In this document: positions 56,030-64,000 of the stretch, piece after piece
How the letters are laid out: each line of letters starts with the position of its first letter
Position numbering within the stretch: position 1 is the stretch's first letter
Position numbers and translations under genes: made by a program
Assembly: GCF_018139645.1 (NCBI RefSeq)
Contig: NZ_JAGSPM010000005.1
Location: 49,984-113,983, forward strand
Length of the DNA: 64,000 nucleotides
From: Affinundibacterium baiyunense
Lineage (GTDB): Bacteria; Pseudomonadota; Gammaproteobacteria; Burkholderiales; Burkholderiaceae_D
Direction: 5' to 3'
Notes under the pieces: generated by a model
Database searches by the model: none
Told to the model about the DNA's origin: nothing
Seen by the model: only the letters and a program-made list of their open reading frames with translations

Positions 56030-56703
56030 TTTTTCAAATTTTCCATTTTAACTGTCGTTTTTGAGGTGGTTGCATGAAGTGGTGCAACCATTTCTTCTGA
56101 TGAGATAACTTCATTTGCTCTCAATCGGAATCAATGCATAAACGTACCTAGGATTGAACGAGGCTTCAATAAGGGGCCTCGTCCGCAAGATGGTCATCCT
56201 ATTCTGTTTAATATCCTCATACCTAGAGTCTTAATCCTAGCGATTTTTTTGTAGGTAGCTTACGTTCAAAAAAATTAGACTTGAATTGTCATGTCGTTTG
56301 ACATGCTTTTTTTGTCGTTCGTCATTTTCGACTTCACATTAATTTTGTAGGTAATAACATAAACGAGTTCGAAGCTTAGTTGTGTCTTTGTTGAGCGAGA
56401 TTGCTGTTGAACGTGTAGCCAAATGTTGCAAATTCATTCTAAAGATGCGTCTTCATCATGTGAAGTATTTAGGGATGATATTGATCATTTGTAGACCTAC
56501 TGTTCCTCGGTTTAACCTGATATTTCCAAAATTTGGATCTCTGTTTTTCTCATACACACAAGTTGCACAATTAATTTTTTCGATTACTGGCAGCAGTTGT
56601 GCCTGAAGCAGCGACGAAAAAGGTCGTCACTTTTTGATGAACAACTTTGTTTGGGATTGACGATTTGACGAAATGATTTTTTAAAATTTGGAAAGAAACA
56701 AAG
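56030..56703. other. Long intergenic region
   Basis: About 670 AT-rich bases. A hairpin TGGTTGCA-N8-TGCAACCA at 56067-56090 followed by TTTCTTCT is the probable terminator of the protease gene. A 74-codon open frame at 56382-56606 has no site or family and is not taken as a gene. The promoter of the serine hydrolase must be near the end. Confidence 0.6.
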
Positions 56704-58920
56704 ATGCAAGTAAAAACTATTTTGGCGTGGAGCGTATCATTTTTGTGCATGCAATTTATTGTACATAGTTCTGTAGCTTCAACGGGAAGAGGATTTTCTG
56801 AGTTGATTGAATCTGCAGAGTACGACAATAAAGGAAATTTTCCGACAGCAAGCTCTTGGAAAGGGACAGTGAATTTGTCAAACGGTAAAGTATTGGTGCT
56901 TGACCTGCGGCTAGCGCAAGTTGAAAAAGAATGGCATGGCAGCATTTCAATTCCTCAGCAAGGTGCAAAGGATCTAAAGTTAAAAGACATCCAGATTGAT
57001 GGTCACAATCTACAATTTAGCATTGCAGATGTGAAGGGTACACCAACTTTTGTTGGGCATTTCGATGCTGTGAGTAGAAAAATTGAGGGGGAATTTAGTC
57101 AGAGTGGCACTAAAACCCCTTTCTCTTTGACGCAGTACGATTCTGCACAAACTATTGAATCGCTACAGAACCTTAACTCTGTAACACCGAGTGTTTTACC
57201 ATTGCTAAAAGACTTTGAAAAAGATGTAGAGAAAATTCGTATGGATTGGAAAGTTCCGGGTGTTGCTGTTGTGATTGTGAAGGGAGATCAAATTCTGTTT
57301 TCGCGGGGGTTCGGATTACGAAATGTCGATAAACAGTTACCTATGACATCGGATACATTACTGCCAATTGGCAGTGCTAGTAAAGCATTTACGACGGCAA
57401 TGATGGCCGTATTAGTGGATGAAGGGAAACTGGCATGGGATCAACCTGTCAGAAATTGGCTACCAGAATTCAAGTTGTATGATGAAAAGGCGAGTGAACG
57501 ACTCACTCCTTTAGATTTAGTAACCCATCGTAGTGGTTTGCCGCGTCATGATGCACTTTGGTATAACGCGAAACATCCGCGCCAAGATTTGGTACGGCGA
57601 TTGCGATATCTTGAACCGAGTAAGGATTTGGGTTCTGTCTTTCAATATAATAATCTGCTATTTATGACAGCAGGATATTTGACCGAGTGTATAACCGGGC
57701 AGACATGGGAAGACATGGTAGGCGAACGTTTGTTGCAACCCCTTGGGATGGCACGAAGTAATTTCAGTATTGAGCAAACACGCCAAGATTCCGATTTTTC
57801 GCAACCATATCGCCTAGCCAAAAATGGCGAGCCACGACAGATTTCTTTTCGTTCTTTAGGTTCGATGAATCCTGCTGGCGGCCTTAATACATCAGCAAAT
57901 GAACTATCTGCTTGGTTACGCTTACATTTGAACAATGGACGGCACATAGGCAAACAAGTGTTAAGTGCCGATATTATGCAAATGATGCAGAAGATCCACA
58001 TTCGTACTGGGGAGGAAAACAGTGTTGATGTGAAAGATAGAAGTTATGCAGTTGGTTGGTTCAGTGATATTTATCGCGGTCACGTGCGCTTACATCATGG
58101 TGGAAAAATTGATGGTTTCTCATCCATGGTGACATTATTGCCTCAGGAGGGAATCGGAGTTGCTGTGCTCAGTAATCTTGAGGGATCGCCAATACGCGAA
58201 TTCATTACTAGAAATGCTTTAGATCGCCTACTAAAGTTGGAAGTACGTGATAACAGCGCGCTAGCGTTGCAAAGAAAAGTAGTTCAAAAAGAAGACACGA
58301 ATTCAGTCGCCAAGTCCGTAACAGGCATTCGTAAAGTGGGAACTCAAACTAGCCAAGCACTTTCGTCGTATGTTGGTAAGTATGAGCATCCAGCCTATGG
58401 AGTTGTTACTGTTAGCCTGCAACAAGATCGACTACAGTTGGTCTTGAATGATAACCGCACATTGCTTACACATTGGCACTACGATAGTTTTGTCGGCGAT
58501 GTTATAGAGGATGGTGACTCTATATTTGCTAATCAGCGCGTGCAATTTTTTACTGATCGAAATGGCGATATTGCCTCTTTGCATATCGAATTGGAATCAT
58601 CCGTCAAAGATATCGTATTTACACGCGAGAAAGAAGCGAATGCGGCAGACGCGGAATTTTTGAGACGATTCACGGGCACTTTCACTTTTGATGGAAATCG
58701 TGAATTTAAAATAGGACTGCAAGATAAGTCATTGTATGCTGAAATGGTAGGGCGTCCGCGTTATGTCTTACAACTGGTAAGTGGCTATCGGTTCGAACTT
58801 CAAGGGTTGAGAGGCTATGGTATTGAGTTTAAACTGGGAAAAGACGGTAGGTTTGATCAAGCAGAACTGATTCGTCCAAATGATAGTTCACAGGCGACTC
58901 GAAAGCACGTGAATCAATGA
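56704..58920 (+). CDS. Class C beta-lactamase-like serine hydrolase
   Basis: A 738-residue exported protein. Signal peptide, an N-terminal beta domain (about 40-150), the serine beta-lactamase/PBP-like domain with S224-x-x-K227 (GSASKAF), the YNN triad in FQYNNLLF and HHGGKIDGF as the third motif, and a C-terminal beta domain of about 200 residues. Such proteins act as D-aminopeptidases or esterases; resistance is not implied. A ribosome site GGAAAGAAAC is near. Alone in its unit. Confidence 0.88.
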   Translation: MQVKTILAWSVSFLCMQFIVHSSVASTGRGFSELIESAEYDNKGNFPTASSWKGTVNLSNGKVLVLDLRLAQVEKEWHGSISIPQQGAKDLKLKDIQIDGHNLQFSIADVKGTPTFVGHFDAVSRKIEGEFSQSGTKTPFSLTQYDSAQTIESLQNLNSVTPSVLPLLKDFEKDVEKIRMDWKVPGVAVVIVKGDQILFSRGFGLRNVDKQLPMTSDTLLPIGSASKAFTTAMMAVLVDEGKLAWDQPVRNWLPEFKLYDEKASERLTPLDLVTHRSGLPRHDALWYNAKHPRQDLVRRLRYLEPSKDLGSVFQYNNLLFMTAGYLTECITGQTWEDMVGERLLQPLGMARSNFSIEQTRQDSDFSQPYRLAKNGEPRQISFRSLGSMNPAGGLNTSANELSAWLRLHLNNGRHIGKQVLSADIMQMMQKIHIRTGEENSVDVKDRSYAVGWFSDIYRGHVRLHHGGKIDGFSSMVTLLPQEGIGVAVLSNLEGSPIREFITRNALDRLLKLEVRDNSALALQRKVVQKEDTNSVAKSVTGIRKVGTQTSQALSSYVGKYEHPAYGVVTVSLQQDRLQLVLNDNRTLLTHWHYDSFVGDVIEDGDSIFANQRVQFFTDRNGDIASLHIELESSVKDIVFTREKEANAADAEFLRRFTGTFTFDGNREFKIGLQDKSLYAEMVGRPRYVLQLVSGYRFELQGLRGYGIEFKLGKDGRFDQAELIRPNDSSQATRKHVNQ

Positions 58921-59210
58921 TTGAGGAACAGAACTGGCTAATCTAAGAATCGATGTTTTTAGTTACTCGCGGTATTAATTCCTGCCTATTTTGGACAATA
59001 TGATTGAGGTGGTAAATCTATAGTAATTTTACCGCGGGAACTCTGCACGATGCGCCCAACAAAGCGCTTAAAATGCCGTTAACGAACGTTCCTCCTGCTT
59101 CTGTAATTATCGTATTTGATCTTCGTTCGTCGAGTATGAGCTTGGCTTGGGCATGGGTTTATCTACATAGTGATTTCTATTTATATTGGGAAAGAAAGAG
59201 AGTTTGCGCG

Positions 59211-59627
59211 ATGAAATGTCCCGTTTGTGAAAATACGAATTTATTGATGTCTGAACGTCAGGGAATAGAAATTGATTACTGCCCGCAGTGCCGTGGCGTT
59301 TGGTTAGATCGCGGTGAGTTGGACAAAATCATTGAGCGTTCTGGCGTGGCAAGCTCTGCAGCGGCTGGTGATGTTGTGAATACGATGCCAGCAGCTGCAC
59401 CAGCCGTGCCTAGCTATCCTACGCAAGCGGTGCCACAACCACAGCCGCAACATCAGTCACAACATCAGCCCTATCCGCAACAGCATCAACCTTATCCGCA
59501 GCCAACTCAGCATTATTCTTCACAGCATAGACATCAATCTAGCCACACTTATCCGCAGCATCATCATGGCGGTCATTACAAGAAGAAAAAAGAAGGCTTC
59601 TTGTCTGATTTGTTTGACTTTGATTGA
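59211..59627 (+). CDS. Zinc-ribbon (TFIIB-type) protein with Gln/His/Pro-rich tail
   Basis: A 138-residue protein. The N-terminus is the zf-TFIIB ribbon: MKCPVC and DYCPQCRGVWLDRGELDKI. The middle is a Gln/Pro/His/Tyr low-complexity segment (QPYPQQHQPYPQPTQHY) and the tail is KKKKEGFLSDLFDFD, typical of this family. Role unknown. The frame is open from 59073, but the ATG at 59211 starts the ribbon directly. Confidence 0.87.
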   Translation: MKCPVCENTNLLMSERQGIEIDYCPQCRGVWLDRGELDKIIERSGVASSAAAGDVVNTMPAAAPAVPSYPTQAVPQPQPQHQSQHQPYPQQHQPYPQPTQHYSSQHRHQSSHTYPQHHHGGHYKKKKEGFLSDLFDFD

Positions 59628-59875
59628 TCACGGCCGACTGCGTTCGATTAATTCTTAGTTGGGGGCGGACGGTATTAACGCTCTGGTGATGGAAATGGTC
59701 AGCGTTATGCCTGCATCATTCAATATGCTGGGACATTGTGAACCGAGCTAGTGTGGTGTTTACGATGTTTTCTCAGCATTTCTTTTTGGTCGCCTCGGTC
59801 ATGATCCCATTTTATGTTGAGCTGCGTTACACTGCGAATTCTCTTGCTCAAAATCATGTTTTTAAAGGTTAGACT

Positions 59876-60769
59876 ATGCTCAAAGCGGTGCTCATTCCAA
59901 CAGCTTTACTTTTCTCCCTCGCTACTTACGCCTCGGCACAAGAATTGAATGCGTCGCCGAACGAACAAATTCAGCAAGATGCACAAACTAGTAAACCAGC
60001 CTTGGTGAAAGATGTTGAGCCATTGCCTTTGTGGGAGTTTGGTGCCTCCGCATTCGCACTCAGTCAACAGGCTTATCCTGGTTCGGATACGTATGTGAAT
60101 CGCTTTTTAGCGGTGCCGTATTTTTTATATCGCGGCGAGCATTTCCGCGTCGATCGTGGTAATACCGGATATCGCGCAATCAAAACGCCGCGCTTTGAAT
60201 TTGATGTTGGGTTTGCTGGTGCCTTGGGCTCTAGCTCTGACAAGGTGAGTGCGCGACGCGGTATGGAAAAACTCGGCAATATGATTGAGTTTGGGCCGCG
60301 TTTAAAATGGAACATCAGCGAGCCCGAGGCAAATGGTCGCTGGCGTTTTGAGTTGCCGGTGCGTGCCGTATTTGATGTAAGTAATAGCTTCAAGCGCAAA
60401 GGTATTACAGTTGAACCGGAGTTGACTTTCGAACGCCGTGCATTCGGTGGCTGGCGCTACAGCACTGGCATTTCGACAGTGTGGGGTAATCGACAAATGG
60501 CGGAAACTTTTTACCAAGTTAGACCAGATCAAGTTTTAGCTGATCGTGCTGCTTATCAAGCCAAGCAGGGAATTATTTCTTGGCGCTTGTCAGCATTTTT
60601 ATCACATTCTTACACCAATAATTTCCGCGTGTTTGGTGGTGTTCGTGTAGATAGTGTTACCGGCGCGGCGAACGAAAATAGTCCGTTAGTTAAGCGTAAA
60701 ACAGCGCCGTCTGTGTTGATAGGTTTGACCTATACATGGATGCGTTCAGAGCGGCCAGAGATTGAGTGA
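59876..60769 (+). CDS. MipA/OmpV family outer-membrane protein
   Basis: A 297-residue outer-membrane protein: signal peptide to ASAQE, WEFGASAFALSQQAYPGSD and FLYRGEHFRVDRG at the start, and strands ending LIGLTYTWMRSE. In E. coli MipA scaffolds the murein synthetic complex. Single gene with a clear terminator. Confidence 0.9.
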   Translation: MLKAVLIPTALLFSLATYASAQELNASPNEQIQQDAQTSKPALVKDVEPLPLWEFGASAFALSQQAYPGSDTYVNRFLAVPYFLYRGEHFRVDRGNTGYRAIKTPRFEFDVGFAGALGSSSDKVSARRGMEKLGNMIEFGPRLKWNISEPEANGRWRFELPVRAVFDVSNSFKRKGITVEPELTFERRAFGGWRYSTGISTVWGNRQMAETFYQVRPDQVLADRAAYQAKQGIISWRLSAFLSHSYTNNFRVFGGVRVDSVTGAANENSPLVKRKTAPSVLIGLTYTWMRSERPEIE

Positions 60770-60778
60770 GATAAGAAG

Positions 60779-60805
60779 ACGCTCCTTTTTTGGGAGCGTT
60801 TTTTT
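60779..60805 (+). terminator. Rho-independent terminator
   Basis: ACGCTCC-TTTTTTG-GGAGCGT followed by seven T. It ends the MipA gene and may serve the facing operon. Confidence 0.9.
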
Positions 60806-60827
60806 GTGAGACTTTTTCTCAAGCAAA

Positions 60828-62180
60828 TTACTTTGTATCGTTTTCACAAGCAATCATCAAACTAGCAATTTTCATCGAAGTCATTGGTAATCTTCCACTG
60901 TCTTTTTCCCAAGAAAACAGAAAGCGATTGGCATTGCCGCAGATACGTCCTTGGCAGGCGCCCATGCCGCAGCGCGTGTGTAATTTCGCATCGCGCCAAT
61001 CGCTGTGTTGTTCCAATTGTCCGTAAGTCACGTCTTCACAACGACAGACGATGGTATCTGCTTGGCATAGATGTTTTAGCTCGTCACGTAAGCCAAATGC
61101 TTGATGCAGACGCTGTGCGAAGCCACGCCACTTATGGCGTTGTGCTTTGTATTTAGATGAAATACTTTGTCCGCTCGCGGCGAGGCCTGCAATTGTTCCT
61201 TCTGCTAATGCTAAATCAACACCGCCGATCCCTGTACCTTCACCAGCACAGTACACACCATGCAGACTAGTTTCTTGTGCTTCGTTCACCTGTACTTTTG
61301 GATAAGTCTTGTCGTCGAGAATGGCGCAGCCTAGCACTGTCGCGAGTTCAGTATTCGGCATTAGGCCATAACCGCAGGCGAGCATGTCACATGGGATATC
61401 TTGTACTTCACCTTGAATTGAGACGCGGACGCAGGCTAAGGTGTTTTCCTTAATTGTATCGTTTGAGGCTTCTTTCGTGGTTTCTTTTTTTGCACTCTCG
61501 TCTGTTGATGCGTGTGCTGACACTACATAGCTATTAGCGTGATAGCGAGTCTCCAGAGTTTTGTGCATCGTCCGCATCAATTGATAGGCTTGCGTGATTT
61601 TGCTTGGCGTTGCAATTAAGCCGAGTGCAAAACGACTCAGTTGTCCAAATTTCGCTTGCTCGATCACGTGAGTAACGTGCGCGCCGCGCTCAATTAAGCT
61701 CGCCGCAACAGCAAATAATAATGGACCACTACCAGCGACGATGATACGTTTTCCGGCGACTGGATAGGCCGCTTTGGCTAAAGCTTGTAAGCCTCCCGCG
61801 CCAGTCACACCATTTAAGGTCCAACCAGGGAAGGGCAGTAATAATTCACGCGCTCCGGTACATAAAATCATTTTATTCGCAGAAAAAATCTGCGTCTGAT
61901 TGTTGGCTTGTTTCTCTACGACGATTTGATAAGTATCGTCGCGCTTTGTTGCATGTACGACTTTGGCACCAAAGTGAAATTGCACTTGCGTGCTTTGACT
62001 TAATTGTTGCCATAGCTTTGTGGCGCGCGTATCTTTTTGGTGATCCGCACCGCCGCGCCAAATTTGCCCACCCGAAGCATGATTGTCGTCAATGATGTCG
62101 ATTTGCGCACCCGATGCGAGGGCAGCAGCAGCGGCAGCTAAGCCTGCGGGGCCTGCACCGATAATGATGATTTTACTCAT
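60828..62180 (-). CDS. D-hydroxyproline dehydrogenase alpha-type subunit (HcnB-like)
   Basis: A 450-residue NAD(P)/FAD oxidoreductase: FAD site IIIGAGPAGLAAAAAAL, second nucleotide site IIVAGSGPLLFAVA and a C-terminal BFD-like [2Fe-2S] domain with CRCEDVTYGQL and RCGMGACQGRIC. Together with the two neighbours it forms the heteromeric D-hydroxyproline (or D-amino acid) dehydrogenase. The ATG at 62180 overlaps the previous stop (ATGA). Confidence 0.9.
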   Translation of the reverse strand: MSKIIIIGAGPAGLAAAAAALASGAQIDIIDDNHASGGQIWRGGADHQKDTRATKLWQQLSQSTQVQFHFGAKVVHATKRDDTYQIVVEKQANNQTQIFSANKMILCTGARELLLPFPGWTLNGVTGAGGLQALAKAAYPVAGKRIIVAGSGPLLFAVAASLIERGAHVTHVIEQAKFGQLSRFALGLIATPSKITQAYQLMRTMHKTLETRYHANSYVVSAHASTDESAKKETTKEASNDTIKENTLACVRVSIQGEVQDIPCDMLACGYGLMPNTELATVLGCAILDDKTYPKVQVNEAQETSLHGVYCAGEGTGIGGVDLALAEGTIAGLAASGQSISSKYKAQRHKWRGFAQRLHQAFGLRDELKHLCQADTIVCRCEDVTYGQLEQHSDWRDAKLHTRCGMGACQGRICGNANRFLFSWEKDSGRLPMTSMKIASLMIACENDTK

Positions 62181-62461
62181 GCGCATTCTCCCGTCAAAAT
62201 TTGCATTTGATCAGTGCACATCGTTTGGCAGGCGAGTTGATGTGATGCGCCATTAATCGTCACACGGCATTCTTGGCACACACCCATGCCGCAGAATGCA
62301 GTGCGCGGCATTCCTGTTACAGATAATCTGGTTTGTGGCTTGCCGCACTTTGCCAGTGCGGCGGCAACGCTGATACCGCTTTCCACTTGATGCATCTGAC
62401 CATTAATGCTGATGGAGATTGAACTAGATGATGCTGGTGCAGAATTCATATCACTGCTCAT
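62177..62461 (-). CDS. [2Fe-2S] subunit of D-hydroxyproline dehydrogenase (HcnA-like)
   Basis: A 94-residue ferredoxin-like subunit with the cysteines in CGMGVCQECRVT and LACQT. It passes electrons between the flavin subunits. Middle gene of the dehydrogenase set. Confidence 0.9.
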   Translation of the reverse strand: MSSDMNSAPASSSSISISINGQMHQVESGISVAAALAKCGKPQTRLSVTGMPRTAFCGMGVCQECRVTINGASHQLACQTMCTDQMQILTGECA

Positions 62462-62518
62462 TTCTATGCTGATTTTGTAAGATTCTTTTTTTAAATGTAC
62501 TTAGCTTGTGCGCCGCAC

Positions 62519-63664
62519 TCAATGCGGGTTTAGATCGCGTGAGGGCCAATAAGCTTCGACTGCGATCTTACTCGGTTGACGACAAATCTGATCGCATAAA
62601 ATTTGCGCAGTGGCGAGTGAGGTGGTGATACCCAAGCCTTCATGACCCGTTGCCATCCATACGTGTTGACGGCTTGGATGTGGCCCAATATAAGGCAAGC
62701 CATCAGGTGTCGCAGCACGAAAACCAGTCCATGCGCGAATGCCTTTTAGCTGTGCGAGTGCTGGCACATAAGTACAAGCTTGCGCTAACATTTTTCCTAA
62801 AATCGCATGATCGATTTCTTTATGCGTCACATCAAACTGGCGGGATGAACCGATAAAAACTTGTCCAGTTGGACGTGGTTGCAGATTGAACGCGACTGAA
62901 TCACCATCTGATGCATGTGCGCTTTTGATATAGCCAAGTTCTACCAACTGATGGCGTATGAATTTGGGATAACGGTCGGTGATAAGTAGATGGCCTTTTT
63001 TATAGCGTAGCGGCAGGTCATCAATTAGTTTTGTTGATGCTAAACCGTTGGCGACAACAATATGATTTGCTTGGATTTCGTTACCATCTGCGAGTTTGAC
63101 TGCTTGGTTCATGATGTCGACGACACTTGCTTTAATCCGCTCTGCGCCGTGTTCAAGTGCGATATTCAGTAATAGCTGCGCGCTTTTGGGTGGATAAACA
63201 AGTGCATCTTGATGCACTAATAAACCACCAGCTAAACCTGCACGTAGCTGTGGTTCACGTTCGGCTAGTTGACTAGCGCTGAGTAATTCGCAGCGCACAT
63301 CATGTGCTTGTAAGACCTGTAATTTAGCGCGTGCTGCTTCAACTTCTTCTTCATCTGCTGCAACCCAAATCGTACCGCACTCGCTGTATTCATGTTTGGC
63401 AGCCTCGTTTGGATGACGATGTACCAATTGTCGCCACAATTCTAATGAATAACGGCTCAGCGCCAACTCAGCAGGGTTATCATCCATCACCACTAAATGC
63501 CCCATGCCAGCGGCAGTCGTACCTCCACCAATCGTACTTGGCTCGATAATGCCAACACGCAAACCAGCCTGCGCTAAGCTAGCGGCACTGGCGCAACCGA
63601 TAATGCCGCCACCGATAATGAGTGCATCGTAGTTTGTCTTTGTTGTACGCTGTAAATCAGTCAT
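62519..63664 (-). CDS. FAD-dependent D-hydroxyproline dehydrogenase beta-type subunit (DAO family)
   Basis: A 381-residue DAO-family flavoprotein: FAD site ALIIGGGIIGCASAASLAQAG, glycine-rich GGGTTAAGMGH, and closing ATGHEGLGITTSLATAQIL. It oxidises the imino acid, here D-hydroxyproline by context. It starts 32 bases after the epimerase gene. Confidence 0.9.
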   Translation of the reverse strand: MTDLQRTTKTNYDALIIGGGIIGCASAASLAQAGLRVGIIEPSTIGGGTTAAGMGHLVVMDDNPAELALSRYSLELWRQLVHRHPNEAAKHEYSECGTIWVAADEEEVEAARAKLQVLQAHDVRCELLSASQLAEREPQLRAGLAGGLLVHQDALVYPPKSAQLLLNIALEHGAERIKASVVDIMNQAVKLADGNEIQANHIVVANGLASTKLIDDLPLRYKKGHLLITDRYPKFIRHQLVELGYIKSAHASDGDSVAFNLQPRPTGQVFIGSSRQFDVTHKEIDHAILGKMLAQACTYVPALAQLKGIRAWTGFRAATPDGLPYIGPHPSRQHVWMATGHEGLGITTSLATAQILCDQICRQPSKIAVEAYWPSRDLNPH

Positions 63665-63696
63665 TGAGGTACTCTTCGTTTTTCGCAGTTTGGTTT

Positions 63697-64000
63697 CTAG
63701 CGGATGCCATACACAAATGGATCATTGTCTTGCAAGATCAAGCTTGATTCTGCATTGACAAATGCTGTCCCACGTATGGTTGGATGGATTTTTCCGCTTT
63801 CGCTGTGTGCTCGAAAGCTAGCTTCAAATACGCTACCAATGATACTTTCTTGACGCCAGATTTCACCTGCCTTGAGTTTGCCATCGGCAGCTAGGCATGC
63901 GAGTTTGGCGCTGGTTCCTGTGCCACAAGGAGAGCGGTCGTACGCCTTGCCTGGGCAGAGCACGAAATTTTGACTGTCGTTTTCGCTCGCTGATGGTGGA
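63697..64000 (-). CDS. lhpA: 4-hydroxyproline 2-epimerase, C-terminal part (cut by the window end)
   Basis: About 100 C-terminal residues of a proline-racemase-family enzyme; the frame runs open past the end of the window. The catalytic cysteine is in [16 protein letters not shown], and the close reads [13 protein letters not shown] with the final FVYGIR. It turns trans-4-hydroxy-L-proline into the D-form used by the dehydrogenase downstream. It is the most upstream operon gene visible. Confidence 0.92.
   Translation of the reverse strand, partial: PPSASENDSQNFVLCPGKAYDRSPCGTGTSAKLACLAADGKLKAGEIWRQESIIGSVFEASFRAHSESGKIHPTIRGTAFVNAESSLILQDNDPFVYGIR

Noticed and set aside
56382-56606. 74-codon open frame in the gap after the tricorn-like gene
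   Set aside because: No ribosome site, no family, composition like non-coding flank.
1-64000. tRNA, rRNA, integrase or att sites
   Set aside because: I looked for cloverleaf ends, rRNA-like blocks and recombinase motifs and saw none I could support; a tRNAscan/Infernal run would settle it.

Overview
The window looks like a chromosomal segment of a betaproteobacterium, most likely an Oxalobacteraceae/Burkholderiales relative such as Undibacterium. This rests on family content (MipA/OmpV, DUF502, DUF2946, CreA, S41 proteases, MbnP/MbnH, an HcnA/HcnB-type hydroxyproline dehydrogenase), good Shine-Dalgarno sites with ATGA operon overlaps, and a moderate G+C read by eye. It is an inference, since no rRNA or tRNA lies in the window. 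All genes are annotated from sequence reading alone.

Layout. 1-2734 is the C-terminal end of a giant RTX/type I secreted adhesin, separated by a strong bidirectional hairpin from an orphan tonB. 3869-6299 is a LuxR-type response regulator, its sensor kinase and a small KOW protein in one operon. 6363-9735 holds small accessory genes, one of them (a DnrO-like exported protein near 8530) apparently frameshifted in an A8 tract. 10335-19753 carries a Prc-type protease, a di-haem plus tri-haem cytochrome c pair, an M1 aminopeptidase, a CigR/RcnB-like protein and a DUF1624 membrane protein.

19918-32335 is the most striking region: two divergent operons that together look like a zinc-scarcity island. 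Leftward: MerC-like membrane protein, COG0523 GTPase, a HisI-like paralogue that has lost all three zinc cysteines, DUF2796 (ZrgA-like), LolD/FtsX-type ABC pair, DUF3299 protein and a TonB-dependent receptor. Rightward: an AztD-like beta-propeller, an outer-membrane protein with a His/Glu-rich loop, a ZnuA/AztC-like binding protein and a ZnuB-like permease, with no ATPase gene. The 450-bp divergent promoter contains three copies of the palindrome TGCAAC-N3-GTTGCA, a candidate Zur-type operator.

32721-33085 is a 365-bp element with 21-bp terminal inverted repeats and a chain of hairpins. 33234-37742 is a copper region (DUF2946, Crp/Fnr-type regulator, outer-membrane protein, MbnP, MbnH di-haem enzyme) without a methanobactin precursor. 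37937-42851 is a block of membrane, ankyrin/SH3, PH-domain and formylglycine-generating-enzyme-like proteins of unknown purpose. 43190-48662 is a second copper cluster (YcnI, small membrane protein, PCuAC, SCO, TonB-dependent receptor, DUF2946) punctuated by REP-like palindromes.

48890-60769 is ordinary cell-envelope and turnover functions (CreA, HDOD, PBP4, tricorn-like protease, class C beta-lactamase-like hydrolase, zinc-ribbon protein, MipA). 60828-64000 is a leftward trans-4-hydroxyproline degradation operon (epimerase, truncated by the window end, plus a three-subunit D-hydroxyproline dehydrogenase).
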